A stretch of 64,000 bases of DNA from Bacteroidota bacterium (GCA_030835135.1 JAUQWO010000076.1:1-64000), one strand, 5' to 3'. Shown: positions 33,060 to 43,228, counted from the first letter of the stretch. Translations and numbers: made by a program. Notes: generated by a model not told the origin, from the letters alone.

Positions 33060-35993
33060 ATGCAACGTAAGCTCTTCATGGCTCTACTCGTCGCAGCCTT
33101 CGTACCCGCTCTTGTCCTGGCATCAGGCAAGTTCAAGGGGAAGGTGACGGACGCGGGCACGGGAGAACCTCTGGTAGGAGCAAACGTTGTTATCGTCGGC
33201 ACCCAGATGGGTGCGGCGACCAACGTTTACGGCGAGTTCGCCATCCTCAACGTTCCTGCCGGTACGTATACGCTTCGTGCGATGTACGTCGGCTATCAGG
33301 CCATCACCATTTCCAACCTGCGCGTCAGCAACGATCTGACGACGGACGCGAACTTCCAGTTGCCGAGTGAAGGCGTGACCGTGGGCGTGGTGGAGATCGT
33401 GGCGGAACGTCCGCTGGTGAACAAGAATGCAACGAATGCGGTTCGCATCATCGACAGTGAGTTCTTCGAGAAGATCCCTGCCCGCGGTCTGAACGCAGCG
33501 ATCCAGACCCAGCCGGGTGTCGTCATTCAGGGCGGCAACGTCTACATCCGTGGCGGTCGTGCGGATGAGGTCGGCTACTCGATCGAAGGTGTGCCGGTGA
33601 ACGACGCTCTGTTCGGCGGCCGCGCTGTCAGCATCACGGCAGAAGCCCTCGAGCAGGTCCAGGTCCAGGCTGGCGGCTTCAACGCCGAATACGGCGGGGC
33701 CAATGCCGGTCTCGTCCAGTCCCAGCTGCGTACCGGTAATCAGGATCAGTGGAAGGTCACCGTCCTCGGCGAGACCGATCGCTTCATGGGTCTGAACAAG
33801 ACGAAGAAGCTCGGCACGTACTCCTACGGGTACGGCGACGCCACGTTCACCCTCGGTGGTCCGGTCATGACGAACAAGGTCCGTTTCTTCGGTAGCGGTC
33901 AGGCAACGTATTTTGGTGACCCCTCCGTGTCGGTCCGCGCCCCGTATGATTTCTCCGGGAAGAACGCCGTCATCACGGATCCCGTCATCACTGCGCTCCA
34001 CCGGACCGCAAGCAACGACACCCTGAATATCGTCCTGCCCGGCGGCAACGCCCTTGGCGGATATTCGCGTGCCCTCACCGGGTCCGCCACCCTGCTCATC
34101 GACCTGACCCCTATTCAGGTCCGCCTTGCAGGATCGTATTCGGTGACGAAGTCCAAGAACCAGACGACGCTGGCGAACCTGTTCAACCAGAACCGTCTGC
34201 CGATCAACACCGCGAAGAACGGTTTCGGTAACCTGAAGATCTCGCATGTGATCTCGCCGACCATGTTCTACGAGGCGAACATCGACTACACGACGAACAG
34301 CTTCCGTCAGGAAGATCCGGATTTCCTCGACAACATCTATGCATATGGCGACTCTGCCGCGAACGCCAGGCTGGGCTATGCTCTCCAGGCGAACTCCCTC
34401 AACTATGGTGCATACCAGTTGTGGGGCGGTGCCTTCTCGCTGAATCAGCCGGGCACGCAGGTGGCCGGGTTCCAGCGCCGCATCCAGTCGTCGTTGGGCG
34501 GGCGGTTGGACTTTACGGCGCAGATGAAGGCGCATGAGGTCAAGGTTGGTGGTTCGTATCAGCGCTACACCATCCGCAATTACAACCCGAGCGGCGAATT
34601 GTCCTGGTACCGCCTGAGACAGGAAGCGGCCAGCACGTCGGAGCTCGAGCAGACCCTGATGAAGATCGGTGGCACGGGTGCTGACACCTATGGCTACGAT
34701 GTGTTCGGCAACGAGATCAACGCCGATCAGGTCGGTGCCGACGGTTCGCTCCTGAACCTCGCCCCGCGCAAGCCGGTGTTCGCGGCTGCCTACATTCAGG
34801 ACAAGATCGAGCTCGAGGACATCATCCTCAATATCGGTCTGCGCTATGACCTCATCAACCCGGACAGCAAGGACGTGACGGATCCCTCCCGCCTGAACTT
34901 CACGGGAACGGATTTCATCCTGGCCAACGACGTCATTGCAACGGAGAAGACCAGCCAGATCAGCCCGCGCCTGGGCTTCAGCTTCCCGGTCACGGACCGC
35001 ACGGTCTTCCATGCACAGTATGGCAAGTTCATCCAGCAGACCCAGCTGCGCGACTCCTATCTTGGTGCCTCGCAGATGGCCGGTATCATCAAGGGCGGCT
35101 TCTTCGTCCAGGGTACCTGGGGCTGGGGCCTGAAGCCGACGAAGACCACGCAGTACGAAGTGGGCTTCTCGCAGCAGGTCGCGGACTTCGCGTCGTTCGA
35201 CATCAATGCATTCTATCGTGACATTCAGGACCAGGTGGCGTGGACGAACGTTGCGCCGGCCCCCGGCACGGCGCTGCAGAACTACGGTATCCTCGTGAAC
35301 CGTGACTTCTCGACCGCGCGTGGTCTTGAGGTGAAGATCAACGTCCGCCGCGTGAACCGCATTTCCGCGCAGATGTCCTACACCTTCTCCAACGTCAGTA
35401 CCACCGGTTCCAACACCGCCAGCACCGCTGGTCTGTGGTCGGCCGGCTCCGTGGTGTCGTTGCCGCACTATACGTTCCCGGCGGACTGGAATCAGACGCA
35501 CCGTGGTTCGGTGCTGTTCGACTACCGGTTCGGCAAGAACGACGGTGGTGCGATCCTCGAGCGCCTCGGCCTGAACCTCTGGCTGAACTTCAACAGCGGC
35601 CACGCCTTCACGCGCGTGAACGCCCAGCAGCGCGGCTCCGTGCCGGGCGACCCCCGTTTCCGTATCCCGGTCGAGCCGGTGGGCGCTTCCACAACACCGT
35701 GGTACTTCCAGCTTGATGCACGTCTGGACAAGAGCTTCACGGTCGGTCCGCTTGATCTGAACGTGTACCTGTATGTGATCAACGTGCTTGGCACGCTCAA
35801 TCCGGTGAATGCATTCTTCCGGACGGGTGACCCGGCTGACGATGGCTGGTTCTCGACCGAAGGCGGACGGGCAGATGCTCTGTCCAATGGTCCGCAGTAT
35901 GTCGACTTCTGGCGTCAGACGACCCTTGGTGACAACTCCGGAAACTACGGTCCGCCGCGGCAGATCCGCTTCGGATTGAGACTTGATTACTAA
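33060..35993 (+). CDS. TonB-dependent-receptor-like outer-membrane protein with N-terminal carboxypeptidase-regulatory-like domain
   Basis: A 977-residue exported protein. A signal peptide (MQRKLFMALLVAAFVPALVLA) is followed by a carboxypeptidase-regulatory-like Ig domain (GKVTDAGTGEPLVGANVVIVGTQMGA...YTLRAMYVGYQ), then a plug domain (about residues 110-220, with the TonB-receptor pattern VYIRGGRADEVGYSIEGVPVND and LEQVQVQAGGFNAEYGGANAG) and a long beta-barrel ending in an aromatic strand (RFGLRLDY). AAGGAGG lies 6 nt before the ATG at 33060; upstream in-frame starts lack this. No separate TonB-box or transported substrate is evident. It heads a probable three-gene operon with the T9SS cargo and PorV-like genes. 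Confidence 0.88.
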   Translation: MQRKLFMALLVAAFVPALVLASGKFKGKVTDAGTGEPLVGANVVIVGTQMGAATNVYGEFAILNVPAGTYTLRAMYVGYQAITISNLRVSNDLTTDANFQLPSEGVTVGVVEIVAERPLVNKNATNAVRIIDSEFFEKIPARGLNAAIQTQPGVVIQGGNVYIRGGRADEVGYSIEGVPVNDALFGGRAVSITAEALEQVQVQAGGFNAEYGGANAGLVQSQLRTGNQDQWKVTVLGETDRFMGLNKTKKLGTYSYGYGDATFTLGGPVMTNKVRFFGSGQATYFGDPSVSVRAPYDFSGKNAVITDPVITALHRTASNDTLNIVLPGGNALGGYSRALTGSATLLIDLTPIQVRLAGSYSVTKSKNQTTLANLFNQNRLPINTAKNGFGNLKISHVISPTMFYEANIDYTTNSFRQEDPDFLDNIYAYGDSAANARLGYALQANSLNYGAYQLWGGAFSLNQPGTQVAGFQRRIQSSLGGRLDFTAQMKAHEVKVGGSYQRYTIRNYNPSGELSWYRLRQEAASTSELEQTLMKIGGTGADTYGYDVFGNEINADQVGADGSLLNLAPRKPVFAAAYIQDKIELEDIILNIGLRYDLINPDSKDVTDPSRLNFTGTDFILANDVIATEKTSQISPRLGFSFPVTDRTVFHAQYGKFIQQTQLRDSYLGASQMAGIIKGGFFVQGTWGWGLKPTKTTQYEVGFSQQVADFASFDINAFYRDIQDQVAWTNVAPAPGTALQNYGILVNRDFSTARGLEVKINVRRVNRISAQMSYTFSNVSTTGSNTASTAGLWSAGSVVSLPHYTFPADWNQTHRGSVLFDYRFGKNDGGAILERLGLNLWLNFNSGHAFTRVNAQQRGSVPGDPRFRIPVEPVGASTTPWYFQLDARLDKSFTVGPLDLNVYLYVINVLGTLNPVNAFFRTGDPADDGWFSTEGGRADALSNGPQYVDFWRQTTLGDNSGNYGPPRQIRFGLRLDY

Positions 35994-36011
35994 TACCTAG
36001 GAGGATCTCCG

Positions 36012-39000
36012 ATGTTGAAACAACCACGTGTGTGGACAGTGATTCGCTCCGTCGCTGTTCTCCTAGCGTTCGGCGCAAGCCTCGCCCTGGCCGATCTTCC
36101 GGCCTCGGAGAAGGCGAACCGTCTGGAGAAGACGAATGCGAACGATATGTACCGGCCGTTCCTCATCAACAACGTCTTCAATTATTACGGCAACAACGGT
36201 GACGGTTCCTACAACAAGTTCTCGACGAACAACGAGGGCTTCGAGTTCTACAAGGGCACCGGCAAGACCGTGATGTTCGAAGATGGCGTGGTCTGGGGTG
36301 GCTATCATAAGGGCCGCGCGGTCCCGAAGGTCGGTGGCTCGGTGTACCGCCACGGCCTCCAGGCCGGCAAGATCCTGACGAACGGTACGGCAACGACGGA
36401 CCCGGTCGCGGACAATGCATCGCTCGCGAAGTACCGTGTGTTCCGTGTCCGTCCGGACATCAATCCCGCAGTGGAGTTCGCCGCGGTGGCAGGGAAGATC
36501 CAGACCGAAGAGGTGGATCTGGTCGGCCGCTACGAGAGCTTCAGCGCGCAGGAGATCTACGATCAGTACATTGCCGACTGGAATGAATGGCCGGCAGCGG
36601 ACGGCGCGCCGTACAAGGATATGAACAATAGTGGGAGCTATGAGCCCACGATCGACATCCCCGGCCAGCCGGGTGCAGACCAGACGCTCTGGTATGTGGC
36701 GAATGATATGAGCTCCTCGCGTACGCAGAACCTCGCGGGATGCCCGCCGATCGGTCTCGAGATGCAGCGGACGATCTGGGGCTACCGCCGCGCCGGTGCT
36801 CTTGGCAACACCATCTTCGCCAGCACGCTGCTCATCAACAAGAGCGGTGCGCCGATCGACACGATGTTCCTGGTGCAGTGGGCGGATCCGGACCTGGGCG
36901 ACGCCGGCGATGACTATGCCGGTTGCGATACCTCCCGGAGCCTTGGCTACATCTACAATGGCGGTGCGGTGGATGCGACCTACGGTGCGGCGGTGCCGGC
37001 CGGTGGGTTCGACTTCTTCCAGGGTCCGATCGTTGCTTCGCCGGGCGACTCCGCGATCTTCCGCCTGAAGTACCGCCAGGGCTACAAGAACCTGCCGATG
37101 ACCTCGTTCGTGTTCTTCTCGCAGGGCTTCGCCGCCTTCTCGGATCCCGCACAGGGCCCGAACGGCGACGTGCAGTGGTACCGCCTGATGAAGTCGACGA
37201 CCGCCCCCGCGGGCGTGCCGTTCGTCGACCCCGTCACCAATCTGGAAACGAAGTTCTGCCTTGCCGGTGACCCGGTGAAGGCGACCGATGGTACCGCAGG
37301 ATGGGTCGACGGTCTGGCCGGCCTCACGCCGCAGGATCGTCGTATCTGCCTGATCACCGGTCCGTTCACTATGGCAGTGGGTGACACGCAGGAACTCGTT
37401 GTGGCGACCCTTGCCGGTGTCGGTGGCGACCGCCTCTCGAGCATCACGCAGATGCGCGCTGTCGATGATAAGGCCCAGGCTGCCTATAACAACCTGTTCT
37501 CCATCCCTGCCCCGCCCCCCGCACCGGCGGTGACGAAGGCGGAGCTGGATGGCAAGATCATCCTCACCTGGGGTGAAGCAGCGGATGTGAAGAAGACCGA
37601 AGGCAGCGTGGACCAGGGTTTCGTGTTCGAAGGCTACAAGGTCTACGAGTACCCGCCGCCCGCGGTTGGTGGCGACCCGATCCTCCTCGGGACGTTCGAC
37701 CTGAACAACGGCATCACGACCGTGCTCGACACGATCTATGACGCCACCGCAGGCGCGAATATTCCGACGGTCGTGCAGGCCGGTACGGATGCCGGTATCA
37801 TCCGCAGCATGACGCTGACGTCCAGCAAGTTCACGGGCGGCCCGCTCATCAACGGGACGACCTACTGGTTCGGCGTCACAGCATACAGCTACAATGCGAA
37901 CCCGCCGGCAGCAGCCGGTACGCATGCACTCGAGAGCTCGCCGTCTGGCGCAGCCTTCCCGGTCATCCCGCAGTCGGCCGCCCCTGGCGTCCGCTATGGC
38001 GGTGCAGCCGGTGATACGGTTGCCGTCACGCGCGCTTCCGGGTCAAGCGACGGCAGTGTGTTTGCCGAGGTCGTGAATCCGACCGCCCTCACGGGTGGCT
38101 CCTACCGCGTCGTGTTCGGTACGAACGGTTCGACGCCGGTCTGGCACCTTGTCCGTACGCTGGCAGGCAGAACGGATACGCTCGCCAAGAATCAGACGGA
38201 TCAGAGTGGTACCGCCGCCGGGACGGTCATCGCCGATGGTATCGCGATCACGGTCAGCGGTGCGCCGAATGATTTCAAGGAGTTCCTCACGGTGAGCAAC
38301 GCCGCGGGCGCGATCACCCCGCCGCAGGCGGCAGCGTTCGCGTTCAACTCGTCTGAGTTCCCGCATTCGCTGGTGGCCGACCGGCCGGATGGCACGAAGC
38401 AGCAGACCACCGGTTTGACGGCCTCACAGGGATGGGGTATCCATACGGGTATGAACTCGACCACCATGGACTATCACTATCCCTTCTTTGTCAGCCGTGT
38501 GACACAGGGTGGTGCGCGGTGGACGAAGATCGTGCCGAACGATTTCGAGATCCGCTTCACGCAGGCCGGAGGGAAGGCCCTCCTCGCCGGAGCGTTCACG
38601 GGCGAGGCCGATCAGATCATCGATGTGCCGTTCGAACTCTGGAACGTCGGGGTCAATACGCCGAACAGCACGTCGGATGATTACCGGCTGTTCCCGTACA
38701 TCCTCGACGTCGACAACAGCAAGACCTACAACCTGCTCACCAAGGCAGGCACGGACACTGTTGACAACGGTGGCGGTGGGCCGACGCACTCGATCTCTGG
38801 TGGCGCCAACGATCCGTTCACGGATTGGGTGTACTGGGTGAAGCCGTTGACCACCACACCGGGTCAGGCAGGCTACGATGCGATCGTGGCTGCGCATACG
38901 GCGACGATCGCCGCGGCCGGTGATCCGTATCTGGATCCGGCAGTGACCGACGGTGATGTGTTCCGCCGCATGGTCCTGGTGCTGTGGAATGGCGGCACGG

Positions 39001-39461
39001 TGGCATCTGGTACCTACGCGCAGCAGATGCCGCAGGCCGGGACGACGTTCCGCATCATCTCGACCAAGCCGAACACGCCGTCGGATGCGTTCACGTTCAC
39101 GGCACCGTCCGTGACGAGCAGCGCCGCGCTGGCGAAGGAAGACATCCGTCTGATCAACGTGTACCCGAATCCGTATGTCGGCTTCAATCCGGCCGAATCG
39201 AACCGGTACGCGAAGTTCGTCACGTTCAACCATCTCCCCCGCAAAGCAAACATCCGTATCTTCAACCTGGCGGGCGTGCTCGTTCGCACGATCGTGAAGG
39301 ATGATGGAACGCAGTTTGCGCAGTGGGATCTTAACAACACGGCCGATTTCCCGGTCTCGGCCGGCATGTACATCGCGTACATCGACATGCCGGACCTTGG
39401 CGTCACGAAGATCCTGAAACTGGGTATTGTCCCTGAGCGCCAGTATCTCGATCGCTGGTGA
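36012..39461 (+). CDS. Large secreted protein with type IX secretion C-terminal sorting domain
   Basis: An 1149-residue protein with an N-terminal signal peptide (hydrophobic residues about 11-27, cleavage near ALA-DLP). The body is rich in Gly, Thr, Asp and aromatic residues. A fibronectin-type-III-like stretch lies near residues 500-630 (KIILTWGEA...FEGYKVYEYPP...TTYWFGVTAYSYN). The last 90 residues are a T9SS type A sorting domain: VYPNPYVGFNP, KANIRIFNLAGVLVRTIV, WDLNN and VSAGMYIAYID, ending in a basic KILKLG strand. I cannot assign an enzymatic role. GAGG with short spacing precedes the ATG. It lies between a receptor-like barrel and a PorV-like barrel. Confidence 0.85.
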   Translation: MLKQPRVWTVIRSVAVLLAFGASLALADLPASEKANRLEKTNANDMYRPFLINNVFNYYGNNGDGSYNKFSTNNEGFEFYKGTGKTVMFEDGVVWGGYHKGRAVPKVGGSVYRHGLQAGKILTNGTATTDPVADNASLAKYRVFRVRPDINPAVEFAAVAGKIQTEEVDLVGRYESFSAQEIYDQYIADWNEWPAADGAPYKDMNNSGSYEPTIDIPGQPGADQTLWYVANDMSSSRTQNLAGCPPIGLEMQRTIWGYRRAGALGNTIFASTLLINKSGAPIDTMFLVQWADPDLGDAGDDYAGCDTSRSLGYIYNGGAVDATYGAAVPAGGFDFFQGPIVASPGDSAIFRLKYRQGYKNLPMTSFVFFSQGFAAFSDPAQGPNGDVQWYRLMKSTTAPAGVPFVDPVTNLETKFCLAGDPVKATDGTAGWVDGLAGLTPQDRRICLITGPFTMAVGDTQELVVATLAGVGGDRLSSITQMRAVDDKAQAAYNNLFSIPAPPPAPAVTKAELDGKIILTWGEAADVKKTEGSVDQGFVFEGYKVYEYPPPAVGGDPILLGTFDLNNGITTVLDTIYDATAGANIPTVVQAGTDAGIIRSMTLTSSKFTGGPLINGTTYWFGVTAYSYNANPPAAAGTHALESSPSGAAFPVIPQSAAPGVRYGGAAGDTVAVTRASGSSDGSVFAEVVNPTALTGGSYRVVFGTNGSTPVWHLVRTLAGRTDTLAKNQTDQSGTAAGTVIADGIAITVSGAPNDFKEFLTVSNAAGAITPPQAAAFAFNSSEFPHSLVADRPDGTKQQTTGLTASQGWGIHTGMNSTTMDYHYPFFVSRVTQGGARWTKIVPNDFEIRFTQAGGKALLAGAFTGEADQIIDVPFELWNVGVNTPNSTSDDYRLFPYILDVDNSKTYNLLTKAGTDTVDNGGGGPTHSISGGANDPFTDWVYWVKPLTTTPGQAGYDAIVAAHTATIAAAGDPYLDPAVTDGDVFRRMVLVLWNGGTVASGTYAQQMPQAGTTFRIISTKPNTPSDAFTFTAPSVTSSAALAKEDIRLINVYPNPYVGFNPAESNRYAKFVTFNHLPRKANIRIFNLAGVLVRTIVKDDGTQFAQWDLNNTADFPVSAGMYIAYIDMPDLGVTKILKLGIVPERQYLDRW

Positions 39462-39549
39462 GACACCACGCCCGTGGCTGCCGGCCATCGCGGCCGGCAG
39501 CAGCGGGATTCAATCGTCAATGAGAAATCGGAATTCTAAGGAGAGAGTT

Positions 39550-40596
39550 ATGAAGAACACACTAGTGCGGTCGGTCGTGTGCCTGCTGCTCGCGGTGTTC
39601 GTGGCTGGTTCAGCGGACGCTGAGAACCGGAGCCGTATCGGCACAGCCGGCGCGCAGGAACTCCTGATCCCGGTCGGCGCGCGGGGTATCGCCGTCGGCG
39701 GATCCTATATGGTGTCTGCCACAGGCGTCGAAGCCATCTACTGGAACCCCGCGGGTCTCGGTCGGATGACGAGCGGCGTCGAGGCAATGATGTCGTCCAT
39801 GAGCTACATCGCGGATATCAACGTGGTGTATGGTGCACTCGCTCTGAAAGCCGGCGAGTTCGGCTCGATCGGGTTCTCCATCAAGTCGATCGGGTTCGGC
39901 AAGATCCCGGTGACGACCACGACATTCCCGGACGGGACGGGCGAGATGTATTCACCGACCTTCCTGACCCTGGGTGCAACGTATTCGAAGGCCCTCACCG
40001 ACCGTATCTCTGTCGGTCTGACCGCCAACCTCGTCAGCGAACGCATCCTCGAGATGAGCGCGTCGGGTGTGGCGTTCAATATCGGTATCCAGTATCAGAA
40101 CCTCGGCACGCCGGGCCTGAACCTGGGTATCGCGGTGAAGAACATCGGTACGAACATGCAGTTCGCCGGCTCCAACCTGCTCCAGCGGGCCGAAGCCGAG
40201 AACGGCCAGCGTGGCACCCAGTTCTACTCCGTGGAAGCAGCTTCCAACGAAATGCCGTCCAGCCTGGAGATCGGCCTTGGCTATACGCACAAGTTCGACG
40301 ACCAGAATCTGGCGACCGTTGGCGGTCTCTTCCGCAACAACAACTACCAGGAAGATGAGTACAACGTGGGCGTCGAGTACTCGTTCGACAACCTGCTGTT
40401 CGTGCGTGGTGGCTACACCATGCCCGGGCGCTCGACGAACGACGTGCTCGGCCAGCGCGGGTATCTGTACGACTTCACGGCAGGTGCCGGTGTGCACTAT
40501 AACACAGGCGAACTCGATCTGACGTTCGACTACGCCTACCGGCACATGAAGTACTTCGATGCCAGCAACATCATCACGCTGAAGGTCGGACTCTGA
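39550..40596 (+). CDS. PorV/PorQ-family outer-membrane beta-barrel protein
   Basis: A 348-residue protein with signal peptide (KNTLVRSVVCLLLAVFVAGSADA), then the PorV signature GTAGAQELLIPVGARGIAVGG and EAIYWNPAGLGRM, followed by FadL/OmpP1-like beta strands and an aromatic C-terminal strand. PorV is the T9SS shuttle that carries cargo from the translocon to the attachment complex. ATG at 39550 is chosen because AGGAGAGAG lies upstream; earlier in-frame starts run through the spacer. A strong hairpin follows the stop. Its place directly after a CTD protein suggests a dedicated partner. Confidence 0.85.
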   Translation: MKNTLVRSVVCLLLAVFVAGSADAENRSRIGTAGAQELLIPVGARGIAVGGSYMVSATGVEAIYWNPAGLGRMTSGVEAMMSSMSYIADINVVYGALALKAGEFGSIGFSIKSIGFGKIPVTTTTFPDGTGEMYSPTFLTLGATYSKALTDRISVGLTANLVSERILEMSASGVAFNIGIQYQNLGTPGLNLGIAVKNIGTNMQFAGSNLLQRAEAENGQRGTQFYSVEAASNEMPSSLEIGLGYTHKFDDQNLATVGGLFRNNNYQEDEYNVGVEYSFDNLLFVRGGYTMPGRSTNDVLGQRGYLYDFTAGAGVHYNTGELDLTFDYAYRHMKYFDASNIITLKVGL

Positions 40597-40622
40597 TCCG
40601 GCTCTCGCATCATCAGTGACAT

Positions 40623-40659
40623 GCAGAAGGCCGACATGGAGACCATGCCGGCCTTCTGC
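40623..40659 (+). terminator. Terminator-like hairpin after the PorV-like gene
   Basis: An 11-bp perfect stem GCAGAAGGCCG/CGGCCTTCTGC encloses a second stem CATGG-AGA-CCATG. The following CTTCTTAG is only weakly T-rich. It probably ends or strongly attenuates the surface-cassette transcript. Confidence 0.65.
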
Positions 40660-40719
40660 CTTCTTAGCCCGTGACCTTCCCCGGGCAGCGCCCCGCAGTG
40701 AATCGATGGATATGATCGC

Positions 40720-43074
40720 ATGAAACAACAGACGAATACCGTCACCCGTGTCCCGGGTGTGCTTCTCCTGCTCACCCTCGCGGTGGCCACTGCCGTTGCC
40801 GGCCAGGAGAGTCCCTTCTTCCCCCTGAACGGACCGAACGCCATTCACCAGGGGACGCTGGATTGTGCACACCCCGCCGTTGTGATGGTCGTTGCCCCGG
40901 AACCCGGCGCTGAAGATCTCCGTCTTCTTGCGTATCTGCGGACCTTTCAGGGTGTGCGCACTGCCGTGGCCTTCCTGACCAACGGCGAGGCGACCCCCGG
41001 CGATACCCTTTCGCAGTACCCTATCTGGATGACCGGCGAACGGAAGCTCGAAGCACACCGCGCGGGCCGGCTCCTCGATGCCGATCCGTGGTTCGTCAAT
41101 GCCCCGGATGTCGCCGCCCCCGGCCGGTGGTCAGGCCTCGAACGCTTCTGGGACTCGACCGGCGCAACCAAACGATTTGTGGAAGTGGTGCGTACAGTGC
41201 AACCGGACGTCATCGTGGTGACGGCCGACCCGCGTGCGCCTGCAGGACGATTCTCCGGCCGTGACTCCTTGGCGATGTCCTTCGTCCGGAGGGCCATTGC
41301 CGCTGCTGCCGGGAGTCGTGATACCTCCATCAGCAAAGGGCTGCTTCCGTGGAGCGTCGCCAGGGTGTTCGCGCAACGACCCGCTGCACGGGTCCCTGCG
41401 GCGTACGCCGTCCGCCATCCCGCCCTGCGCTCAACGCCCACGGCAATGGCTTCGGCCGCGGGTGCGCTCTACCGGACACTCCGGCTGCGGATCCCGGAGA
41501 GGATCGCCCACGGCTGCGCCTACTACGACGTCACCGATGGGCCCATGACGCGCGCAGTCGCTGATCCTGAGAAGATCGTTGCAGCATTCATGGACCCGGG
41601 GCCGCATCTGCAGAGTGCCGGACTGCAGGTGCGTGCCGCGGTGCGCACATCCGCCCGCGGAGTGCGGTCGACCACCGTGCAGGCACTCCTGCCGGCCATC
41701 ACCGCTATGGAGCATGTGATCCTCCGTCAGAAGCAGCTCCTCACACGCCGCGAACGCCGTATCGCCGTTGCGTGGAAGGAGGCCATCGAGGATCTCCGGT
41801 GTGCCGCGCTCGGGATCGCGCTGCCATACAGTGCCACGGATAGCGTCCTGACGACGAACCAGATATTCTTTCTCTCCCTGACCCCTCACCCCGCATCGCG
41901 CGGGAAGGGAGAAACGATCGTCATCTTCCCCCTGGCCGTGACCGGTGAGTGGACCGTGAACGAAAAGGCCGGATATTTCTTTCCGCTCGACAGCGCCTCA
42001 CGCTTCAATATCCTGACGCCGGCCGAGGTGCAGTTCACCGTCCCCGCCAGTGAGTTCGGATTGTCACAGGCACGGATGGAGACCGTGTTCCCCTTCGTGG
42101 TCATCCATAAGGATCCACGCCGCGAGCTGAGCTATATGTTCCGGCGGGAGATACGGCTGCAATTCGGGCCGCGCCGGACCTTCACGCTGCGGACTCCGCT
42201 GGTGTATGATGCCCCGTCCACCCCGGTGATCGTAGAGTTGCAGAACATCTCGCGCGACAAGTTCCGTGGTGACCTGGTTCTGTCGGATACGACCGGAGAG
42301 CCGGACCATCTGCCGGTGGAATTCACGATGAAGGACGAGAAGATCCTCGATACGCTGTACCTCCCCGGCGAGACGGCATCGCAGACCGGCGGACGGCTGC
42401 TGCTGCTGGAGTTGTCAGGACGCGGCGGCAAGCGGTCGGTGACGGCGCGGGCATTCACAGTACGGGCGGACTCGAATGTACGTGCCGGCCTGCTGAGTAC
42501 GGTTCATGATTCACCCCTCGGGGAAGCACTGCGCATCACCGGTCAACCTGCGGTACCGGGAACTCCCGATCTGCATGAAGCCACGCCAGCGGGAACGACG
42601 GTGCTCATCGACCGTGACTTTCTCTCCGACAGCACGGCATCCGCCCTGTTCCGCAGGGACCTCATCGGTTGGGTGCGCAAGGGTGGACATGCCGTGGTCT
42701 TCCCGCAAAGCGGCACAGGGCTGGCGTGGTTGAAGGAGAACGTGGGCGCGTCGTTCCGTGCGATCGAGCCACTGGGTCCGGATGTGCCGGTGACCAGTCC
42801 GTCGGGCGGCGCCCTGCGCGGGCCGAATGTGATCGGCGACGCAGAGTGGGAAGGGTGGGTGGAGGCCCGTGCCTTTGTGGAGATCGCGGGTTCCCGGCAG
42901 GATGGGCGCGTCATCCTGGCAGCCGGGGGTGGGTCGATCCCGCTCATCGCGAACTTCCCTGAAGGGAACGGATCGGTCACCCTCATCGCCGCGGATCTGC
43001 AATCGCAGCTCATGAACTATCATCCGGGTGTCTACCGCCTGGTGGCGAACCTGATCGCGTTACGCCCCCGGTAG
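40720..43074 (+). CDS. Exported PIG-L/LmbE-like protein lacking metal ligands
   Basis: A 784-residue exported protein (signal peptide to about residue 28, ending AVAGQ). Residues about 50-230 resemble PIG-L/LmbE deacetylases of the large exported kind: VVMVVAPEPGAEDLRLLAYLR where the family has AHPDDED, then GVRTAVAFLTNGEA and RTVQPDVIVV. The His and Asp zinc ligands of the first motif are replaced, and the later HxxH-type region reads SGRDSLAMS, so catalysis is unlikely. The remainder has beta-rich and amidotransferase-like segments (LIGWVRKGGHAVVFPQSG, ANFPEGNGSVTLIAADLQSQLMNYHPG). Its role is unknown; a binding or scaffold role is possible. It lies downstream of the surface cassette. Confidence 0.6.
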   Translation: MKQQTNTVTRVPGVLLLLTLAVATAVAGQESPFFPLNGPNAIHQGTLDCAHPAVVMVVAPEPGAEDLRLLAYLRTFQGVRTAVAFLTNGEATPGDTLSQYPIWMTGERKLEAHRAGRLLDADPWFVNAPDVAAPGRWSGLERFWDSTGATKRFVEVVRTVQPDVIVVTADPRAPAGRFSGRDSLAMSFVRRAIAAAAGSRDTSISKGLLPWSVARVFAQRPAARVPAAYAVRHPALRSTPTAMASAAGALYRTLRLRIPERIAHGCAYYDVTDGPMTRAVADPEKIVAAFMDPGPHLQSAGLQVRAAVRTSARGVRSTTVQALLPAITAMEHVILRQKQLLTRRERRIAVAWKEAIEDLRCAALGIALPYSATDSVLTTNQIFFLSLTPHPASRGKGETIVIFPLAVTGEWTVNEKAGYFFPLDSASRFNILTPAEVQFTVPASEFGLSQARMETVFPFVVIHKDPRRELSYMFRREIRLQFGPRRTFTLRTPLVYDAPSTPVIVELQNISRDKFRGDLVLSDTTGEPDHLPVEFTMKDEKILDTLYLPGETASQTGGRLLLLELSGRGGKRSVTARAFTVRADSNVRAGLLSTVHDSPLGEALRITGQPAVPGTPDLHEATPAGTTVLIDRDFLSDSTASALFRRDLIGWVRKGGHAVVFPQSGTGLAWLKENVGASFRAIEPLGPDVPVTSPSGGALRGPNVIGDAEWEGWVEARAFVEIAGSRQDGRVILAAGGGSIPLIANFPEGNGSVTLIAADLQSQLMNYHPGVYRLVANLIALRPR

Positions 43075-43086
43075 CACGCGGGCTGC

Positions 43087-43115
43087 TTTCATCTTGGTCG
43101 CGGACTCAGTACATT
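43087..43115 (+). promoter_or_regulatory. Weak promoter candidate before the NHL gene
   Basis: TTTCAT (43087-43092), a 17-bp spacer and TACATT (43110-43115). The -10 and spacing match the other candidates in the window, but the -35 is poor. It lies in the 154-bp spacer upstream of the NHL-repeat gene. Confidence 0.35.
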
Positions 43116-43228
43116 AGAATGTTCCGTTCAGGCGGGATCTCGGAAAAGCCGGACCTGCGTTGTACTATAGATAGAGCCGTGCGGGCTCGTCAACGCCCCC
43201 GAACCGATGACATGAGGAGTCTTCTCCG

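Noticed and set aside
33123-35603. Long - strand open frame opposite the TonB-receptor-like gene
   Set aside because: Composition mirrors the opposite codon positions of the real gene, and no start context or domain is seen. Similar frames opposite the T9SS cargo, tuf, secY, fadD-like and nrdJ genes were rejected for the same reason.
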